A DNA stretch of 64,000 nt, from the NCBI GenBank assembly GCA_965195225.1, contig CBDAFL010000182.1, positions 6,378 to 70,377 of the forward strand, written 5' to 3'. Made by a program: the position numbers and the translations under genes. This document shows positions 59,403 through 64,000 of this stretch, piece by piece. The DNA comes from JAHIKV01 sp965195225. GTDB lineage: Bacteria; Planctomycetota; Planctomycetia; Pirellulales; Thermoguttaceae. How positions within the stretch are numbered: the first letter of the stretch is position 1; each line of letters opens with the position of its first letter. The notes under the pieces were generated by a model. That model was not told the origin of the DNA, ran no database searches, and worked only from the letters and a program-made list of their open reading frames with translations.

Positions 59403-60206
59403 TCACTTTTCCTCCATCTTCGTTATGCTGCCTTGTAGCAGCTTCCGAAGGTTGTCTTTGTCGATGTCTTTGGGAATGTCGATCACCTTGCCATCGGCCC
59501 GGAGTGCCTTGACAACTTTCGGATGCAGCGAGTTCAGTTTTCCAATGCCGAACGGCGATTGAGCTTTTAAGAGTTCTTCCAAGTCAATATCTTTAGGCTC
59601 CTGAAACCGAACACCACAACCTAAGGATTCAACGACGATCACCGCATCGTCAGGCAGAGCCGAACTGGGATCTGAACGCACCAACATCAAATATGTGATG
59701 TAGTGCCCCGCAAAAGGATTCTGTCTAAGTTCAATGGACTGATCCACAGAAGGATAAAACCCGTTTTTAAAGTCATATGCAATTTCCGTTGAACATATGA
59801 ATTTTTTCCACAATATTTCCATTTCAGAATTGTTGTCAGCCCATTGTTGATTGCTCTTGCTATTCCATGCTTCATCGAAGCGATAACTTTCCAAGGCAGT
59901 TATTGCTTTCTTTTCATCCTGTTTTGGTAAGCGGAAGCCAGTGCGGATCATGTAGGGTGCTAGTACGACCCGCCAGCTTGCTTTGTTGCCACTGGGATCG
60001 TCAAAGACCGCAGGCGGAAACGAATGATGCTCCTGTCTATATTGCCGAAGAACTTTTCCGATCCACTTAAGATGTCTCTCGCAGATTCTCTCTGGAGGGA
60101 CTTCTCTTGCTGCTCCGCTCGGCGGCACCAGCATATATACTATTATGTATACTAAAACCAGCAAGAGAAGCAATAACGACATTCCTATAAGGATATTTCG
60201 CACCAT
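59403..60206 (-). CDS. DUF1559-like protein
   Basis: The 267-residue product (ATG at 60206) begins with a membrane helix (ILIGMSLLLLLLVLVYIIVY) and has the DUF1559 pattern: HHSFPPAVFDDPSGNKASWR, then VVLAPYMIRTGFRL and late VIVVESLGCGVRFQEPKDID with the H/E-P-x-D end. This family is strongly expanded in Planctomycetes and often exported with a pilin-like start. It follows RHS tip D on the same strand. An in-frame ATG at 60242 would add 12 residues of unlikely sequence. Confidence 0.8.
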   Translation of the reverse strand: MVRNILIGMSLLLLLLVLVYIIVYMLVPPSGAAREVPPERICERHLKWIGKVLRQYRQEHHSFPPAVFDDPSGNKASWRVVLAPYMIRTGFRLPKQDEKKAITALESYRFDEAWNSKSNQQWADNNSEMEILWKKFICSTEIAYDFKNGFYPSVDQSIELRQNPFAGHYITYLMLVRSDPSSALPDDAVIVVESLGCGVRFQEPKDIDLEELLKAQSPFGIGKLNSLHPKVVKALRADGKVIDIPKDIDKDNLRKLLQGSITKMEEK

Positions 60207-60304
60207 TTTCGCAGTTCTCCCTCTCGCAAAGTTCAATAACAAGTTGCCAGATTACGCAATGCTTGCTAGACAATATCCGAGCTAGAATATGATTTGCGCC
60301 AACA

Positions 60305-62785
60305 TCACCAACTCCAACCGATATATTCCTTTGTATGTGGCACACCATTCTCATCCCACCACCAGCCCTCTACACTGTTGGGTTTATCGATAGGTCCGTG
60401 AGGAAGCTTGCCACTCATGTCAGGGTGAGTCATGGCACGTTCGTCAACAAGAAAATTCGCGTCATCAGGGTCATTTAATATAGGTCTGTTATACTTGCCA
60501 GTTTTTGGGTCCAACACATAGATGTTGGCAGCTCCTTCTGCCCACGGGTCGGCCCAGGCAGTGCATGGACCGCTTCGCGGTGCTTTGACGCCAGTTTGGC
60601 CTTTGCCTACCGTAATGGCTACCCAACTGTGCCGAAGCGGTTTTGATTTGCTTGGATCAACATGTCCAACTCTCGCCTCAGAAAAGCATTTCGACTTCTC
60701 TATCGTGTCTTTCAACGCATTGTGTGTCTTAGTCTGCCATTGGTAACACATCCAGCCAGCGCTGTAATCGCCAGGCCGGATTCGCCACGTCTTGTTGTCC
60801 TCGAACATTTCCTCATACGCTTTTCCAATTTCTTCTGCCTCCTTCTTACACTGCGCTACAGTGCATCCGCTACCTGCCTTTGCTACGCACTTAGAAGTGC
60901 AGAGTTTCTTGAACTGGTCGCCAGCCGCTGTCAGGCCCGATGGGTCCACGTAGATGATCGGGTTGTTGCGAACGTAACGGTAGAGGTTCCTATCGCCGCC
61001 TCTATACCCAATCGGGTCTCTGTTCAGCCAGCGGCCGAGGAGAGTGTGGAAATATCGCCAGCGGCTGTATAGAAAACCGGTTTCCACGTCGTATTGACGG
61101 CCGGTGAAGAGGTCGGTCCAGGAGTAGAGGGACGAGGCGCGGCTACCAAAAGTAGCCGTGAGAAAGGTTGGCTTGCCGTAGGCCGTGTAGGTGTAACGCT
61201 CCTGAATTACGCCGGAGGTGTTGGCGATGGCCACTACGTTCCAGTTCGGGTCTTGGAGGGCGTACAAGCGCTCTTCCAACCCGGAGCCGGTCTTGCCGTA
61301 GTTGCCGGTGGCTGGGTTGCTGTCGGCGTCGCGGTCGCGGCAGATTAGATCGTCCACGTAGCGGAGGCCCCAGACGTACTGGAGGCTGGGGGCTGGAGGC
61401 TGGAGGCTGGAGGAGGAACTGCCGGAATAATAATTGCTCTGAACGTGTTCTTCCAATACCTGCCACTGGTTGCTGTAGTAATAGTGCCGGATTTCGGTCA
61501 GCGACCCGCCTGAGTACGTTTCCTTCTCGACCCGCCGGCCTAACGCATCATAGTTATACCCCGCAACCAGCGTCGTACCATCGGCGTCAAAGACCGTTAC
61601 CAAGCGGTTCCAAGCGTCGTACTCCAGGTGATAGTGCGACGACCAGTCGGAAGGTTTTGGCGCGCGGATTATGTTGCCTGAGCGGTCGTGAGCGACGTGA
61701 GTGGATGCGGCGGCGACCGTGGCGATTTCGTTCGCTTTGTTGTGCGTACGGTTTTGATCCAGATCCCAATTGTCGTCTCCGTCGTCGTCCTGCTTGAAAT
61801 TGTTCCAGTTGCCCGTCGGGTCAAGCGTCCACTGTTCGGCGAAGGTTTTGGTTTCGGCAACCAGCCCGTTCTTGTTGGCGTTGAGTTCGCCGCGCTGGAG
61901 GGTGGCCAACTGATACATGCCGTCGTAGGTGTAGAGTTCGTCCATATCGACGCTGTTGGCCGCGGCCACCGTGTCTTGACGCCAGAGGCGATTACTGGCG
62001 CGGTCGTAACCGTGCTTGATCCGTACGGCGTCGGCGGAACTGCCGTAGTCTCGCCAAAGTAGATCGACCACGCGGCCGAAACGGTCGAGGCCGTCGTGGG
62101 GGTCGTTGCCCGCGCCGTGGGCAAGGTTGTAACGCAGGTCAGGTTGCGGGTAATCAACCTTGACGATTTGACCGGCACCAAGATACGTGTACTCGGCAAG
62201 GCGAGTGCCATTCGCGTCAACATCGGAAAGATAACTTAAACGGCTGAGGTTGTTGTCATCGCCGGTGGAATACTCGTGGTGCAACACGCGACCGTTGGGG
62301 TAGGTGGTCGCGGTGAGCCGCGCGTGGTTGTTCAAACCGTTGGCGTGGGCGTATTGCACTTCCGACGTGTCTTGGTCCACAGCGCCATCGTGCTCCTGAT
62401 GTTCGACCTTTGGTTGGCCAAAGTCGTCGTAAGACAGCTCGACTTCGTTGACGGCGAAACCGCCGGTGGCCGCGTCGTAGTTGGTCGCTTTTTCCAACAT
62501 ACCTCGCACCTCATAATCACGCTCGATTCGACGGACCGCGTTGTCCACATCGGTCCCGAGTGTCGTCGCCTTGTCGGCCGTCCGACGCCCCAGCTTGTCG
62601 TACTCGAACTCGCGGATCGTACCGTTCTGGTTCTTCGTCCAGATCCGCTCGCGCTGGCGATTATACTTATGTTCAACCCGGTCGTAAACCCCATCGGCAC
62701 CGTTTCCATCGAGGGTCGTGGGGTCGTCGCTATCGGGGGAGATGACGGCACGTGGGAGGGCGGCGACAACGACCGGCGACTCCAC
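60305..62785 (-). CDS. Orphan RHS tip D with Cys-His-Asp effector domain
   Basis: The longest RHS copy in the window (826 codons) has YD repeats from HKYNRQRERIWTKNQNGTI through IKHGYDRASNRLWRQD to GRWLNRDPIGYRGGD and the junction PSGLTAAGDQ. The C-terminal domain of about 185 residues has a plausible papain-like triad: Cys in AGWMCYQWQTKTH, His in LRHSWVAITVG and Asp in TAWADPWAEG. It has other Cys residues (CTSKCVAKAGSGC). No shell-forming N-terminal part is present, so it is a 5'-truncated tip. The GGTGGCAA-like start region has no ribosome-binding site. Confidence 0.78.
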   Translation of the reverse strand: MESPVVVAALPRAVISPDSDDPTTLDGNGADGVYDRVEHKYNRQRERIWTKNQNGTIREFEYDKLGRRTADKATTLGTDVDNAVRRIERDYEVRGMLEKATNYDAATGGFAVNEVELSYDDFGQPKVEHQEHDGAVDQDTSEVQYAHANGLNNHARLTATTYPNGRVLHHEYSTGDDNNLSRLSYLSDVDANGTRLAEYTYLGAGQIVKVDYPQPDLRYNLAHGAGNDPHDGLDRFGRVVDLLWRDYGSSADAVRIKHGYDRASNRLWRQDTVAAANSVDMDELYTYDGMYQLATLQRGELNANKNGLVAETKTFAEQWTLDPTGNWNNFKQDDDGDDNWDLDQNRTHNKANEIATVAAASTHVAHDRSGNIIRAPKPSDWSSHYHLEYDAWNRLVTVFDADGTTLVAGYNYDALGRRVEKETYSGGSLTEIRHYYYSNQWQVLEEHVQSNYYSGSSSSSLQPPAPSLQYVWGLRYVDDLICRDRDADSNPATGNYGKTGSGLEERLYALQDPNWNVVAIANTSGVIQERYTYTAYGKPTFLTATFGSRASSLYSWTDLFTGRQYDVETGFLYSRWRYFHTLLGRWLNRDPIGYRGGDRNLYRYVRNNPIIYVDPSGLTAAGDQFKKLCTSKCVAKAGSGCTVAQCKKEAEEIGKAYEEMFEDNKTWRIRPGDYSAGWMCYQWQTKTHNALKDTIEKSKCFSEARVGHVDPSKSKPLRHSWVAITVGKGQTGVKAPRSGPCTAWADPWAEGAANIYVLDPKTGKYNRPILNDPDDANFLVDERAMTHPDMSGKLPHGPIDKPNSVEGWWWDENGVPHTKEYIGWSW
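61381..61412. repeat. Heptamer array AGGCTGG inside RHS tip D
   Basis: Same array as at 58843-58875 at the same place of the core, so it predates the tip duplication. Confidence 0.85.
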
Positions 62786-63031
62786 GGTCCGCTCCCGGAT
62801 TTACAAAACGGGTATGAAGATACCAGAAGCAGAAGAACGTGGTAGTCGCCGGGTCGCCGCGTTTGCAACCTTGGAAAAACGATTTGTTCCGATCAGAAAT
62901 TGGCCTTTGTCCTTTTTCTCTCCAGCTTCACCTCGATGTCTTCGTAGTCTTCCACCACGATCCTGCCCACCCCTGGCACTGGCAAAGCCAGTGGCACACC
63001 ACATCAGCCCCTTTCTGCCACCCGTCGATAT
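62786..63031. other. Gap upstream of tip D
   Basis: The 246 bases hold a hairpin TGGCACTGGCAAAGCCAGTG (about 62974-62998) and a decayed stretch; no intact gene is visible. The upstream RHS core that tip D would need is absent. Confidence 0.4.
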
Positions 63032-63535
63032 TTACCGCCGTTTTTTCCTTTTTTTATGCTTCTGTAAACGATCCAAAAATAGTGTTGGAGGAGGTGGAGG
63101 TGGCGTATCAGGAATCAAATAACGATTAGTAAGTTTATCATATAGGCGTACTTCATTTGCGATAATTGACAGTTCACCATCTTCAAGAAGTACTCGCAAT
63201 TCAAATGCACCTTTATCAGCAATATCAATTTCAGTATATAACCAAGAATTCTCTTCCTTGCTATTGCCAGAATAATCATATTGATGCACGCCAATAAACT
63301 CAAGTCGTCTGTCGTCTAAGTCAATAGTCACTTGTGTGCCAGGGCCACGGAGAATATGTTCGACGGTTGCGTCATGGAAAGTCCGCCTTTTCATATGATT
63401 GCATAGAAGAGTTGCTGATTCTGGGAGGATTGACTGGATCGATTCTAAATGGTGATAATATGCATTCATTGCTTCCATCCATTCTTCCCCGAAACAACGA
63501 TGTCCTTTGAGCAATCTGCGTTTGAAATACTTCAT
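63032..63535 (-). CDS. DUF4085-like protein, possible immunity protein
   Basis: The 167-residue product opens with MKYFKRRLLKGHRCFGEEWM and has FHDATVEHILRGPGTQVTID, which follow the DUF4085 pattern (M-K-Y-F-T start and L-H-D-A-x-I motif). It ends in a basic tail (PPPPPTLFLDRLQKHKKRKK). It is clearly AT-rich. It lies just downstream of the toxin-like relic at 63700-63891 on the same strand, the position of an immunity gene. Role inferred. Confidence 0.65.
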   Translation of the reverse strand: MKYFKRRLLKGHRCFGEEWMEAMNAYYHHLESIQSILPESATLLCNHMKRRTFHDATVEHILRGPGTQVTIDLDDRRLEFIGVHQYDYSGNSKEENSWLYTEIDIADKGAFELRVLLEDGELSIIANEVRLYDKLTNRYLIPDTPPPPPPTLFLDRLQKHKKRKKRR

Positions 63536-63699
63536 TGACCAATGATCCTTTCTGCCTGTTGATCTTCAAGAAAGTTATGCATCATGTGTGGTAGCTGCCG
63601 GTACGGCGGCTTGCGGCAGAACACGGGCCTGACCTGCCGTCGGTCGCTAAACGGACATTGCATAACTTTACTGATGGTTAATAATAGATTGCCCAATGT

Positions 63700-63891
63700 T
63701 TATTTGGTCCATTTAGTAATATTTCGCCAATCGCCAGCTCTTGATGGTTTATTTGGATCACGTCGATCTCTATATGCATCATCATCTAACATAAGCCCCA
63801 TGCTGTGTTGCCCCTGCTTATTCCTTATTGCTGCATCATCTCTACTATTTTTCGTTATGACTGGACTTTTGCAAACTAGGCTAACCGTATT
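63700..63891 (-). pseudogene. Relic of a toxin-like C-terminal domain
   Basis: An open frame of 63 codons without a start reads KNSRDDAAIRNKQGQHSMGL, then LDDDAYRDRRDPNKPSRAGD and WRNITKWTK before a stop. The charged, Trp-ending style is that of C-terminal nuclease-like tips of polymorphic toxins. It is cut at its 5' side. Confidence 0.45.
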
Positions 63892-64000
63892 TTAGCGAAC
63901 ACATGGTCAAGATCCTTTTCGTGTTCCCGGACTTGTTGGACGACCCAGGTGAGGGTGGCGCGGAGCGTCTCGTTCAGCATCGCTCGGCAGGCTTCGCCGA
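63876..64000 (-). CDS. C-terminal end of an unidentified protein, cut by the window edge
   Basis: The minus strand reads GEACRAMLNETLRATLTWVV, then QQVREHEKDLDHVFAKIRLA and stops at 63876-63878. The segment recalls the C-terminus of a mobile-element protein but cannot be named. GC content rises here, unlike the relic next to it. Confidence 0.4.
   Translation of the reverse strand, partial: GEACRAMLNETLRATLTWVVQQVREHEKDLDHVFAKIRLA

Overview
The window is a 64 kb piece of a GC-rich bacterial chromosome, most likely from a Planctomycetota lineage (Pirellulales-like is a guess). The reasons are inference from content: secreted proteins of the DUF1559 type, an anti-sigma factor whose ectodomain resembles a DUF1559 N-terminus, a three-domain NifU next to NifS, an RNase HII-like family protein, YD/RHS proteins without a secretion shell, and many conserved-looking genes with no recognisable function. 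No rRNA, tRNA or CRISPR array was seen.

Layout. 0-7 kb: mutS, an alkyl-sulfatase-type metallo-beta-lactamase lipoprotein, a CPBP protease and a soluble histidine kinase. 7-14 kb: pnp and rpsO, a TPR protein, an MnmE-like GTPase lacking the C-terminal active-site tail, an RNase HII-like protein and SixA. 13.7-16.7 kb: nifU and nifS separated by a toxin-antitoxin pair. 16.6-22.3 kb: secreted and membrane hypotheticals, including a miniature macroglobulin-like protein and an AlbA_2/Schlafen-type protein. 22.3-26.1 kb: hslV and hslU interleaved with three toxin-antitoxin modules. 26.3-29.3 kb: a zinc ABC importer (znuABC) behind a ribbon-helix-helix gene with a Cys-rich metal-binding tail and a perfect palindromic operator. 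29.4-37 kb: kdsB, hypotheticals, rpmA, a VapBC pair, an ECF sigma factor and its anti-sigma factor. 37.7-44.7 kb: galK, then a five-gene set: membrane zinc ribbon, radical SAM/SPASM enzyme, its catalytically dead paralogue, a DUF2207-type membrane protein ending in a Gly8/(Cys-Ala)n tail, and a SAM methyltransferase. 44.9-50.4 kb: a dihaem cytochrome, an alpha/beta hydrolase and ppdK. 50.5-64 kb: a lower-GC accessory region with an IS21-type element and a tandem array of 5'-truncated RHS 'tips', each with a different C-terminal domain and each followed by an unrelated gene.

Two signals stand out. First, the 39.3-44.7 kb cluster looks like a peptide- or protein-modification system whose likely substrate is the Gly/Cys tail of the membrane protein; I do not recognise it as a described system. 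Second, the whole window is peppered with short repeats: 60-85 bp palindromes of several families, a 17-bp unit (core GCGAAACCGCAAGCGG) and tandem heptanucleotide arrays of at least five different units. Some lie in frame inside genes (mutS, the radical SAM gene, two RHS tips) and others supply C-termini or stop codons (TPR protein, MnmE-like, znuA, RNase HII-like). Comparing the radical SAM gene with its neighbouring paralogue shows directly that an 81-bp palindrome was inserted as exactly 27 codons.
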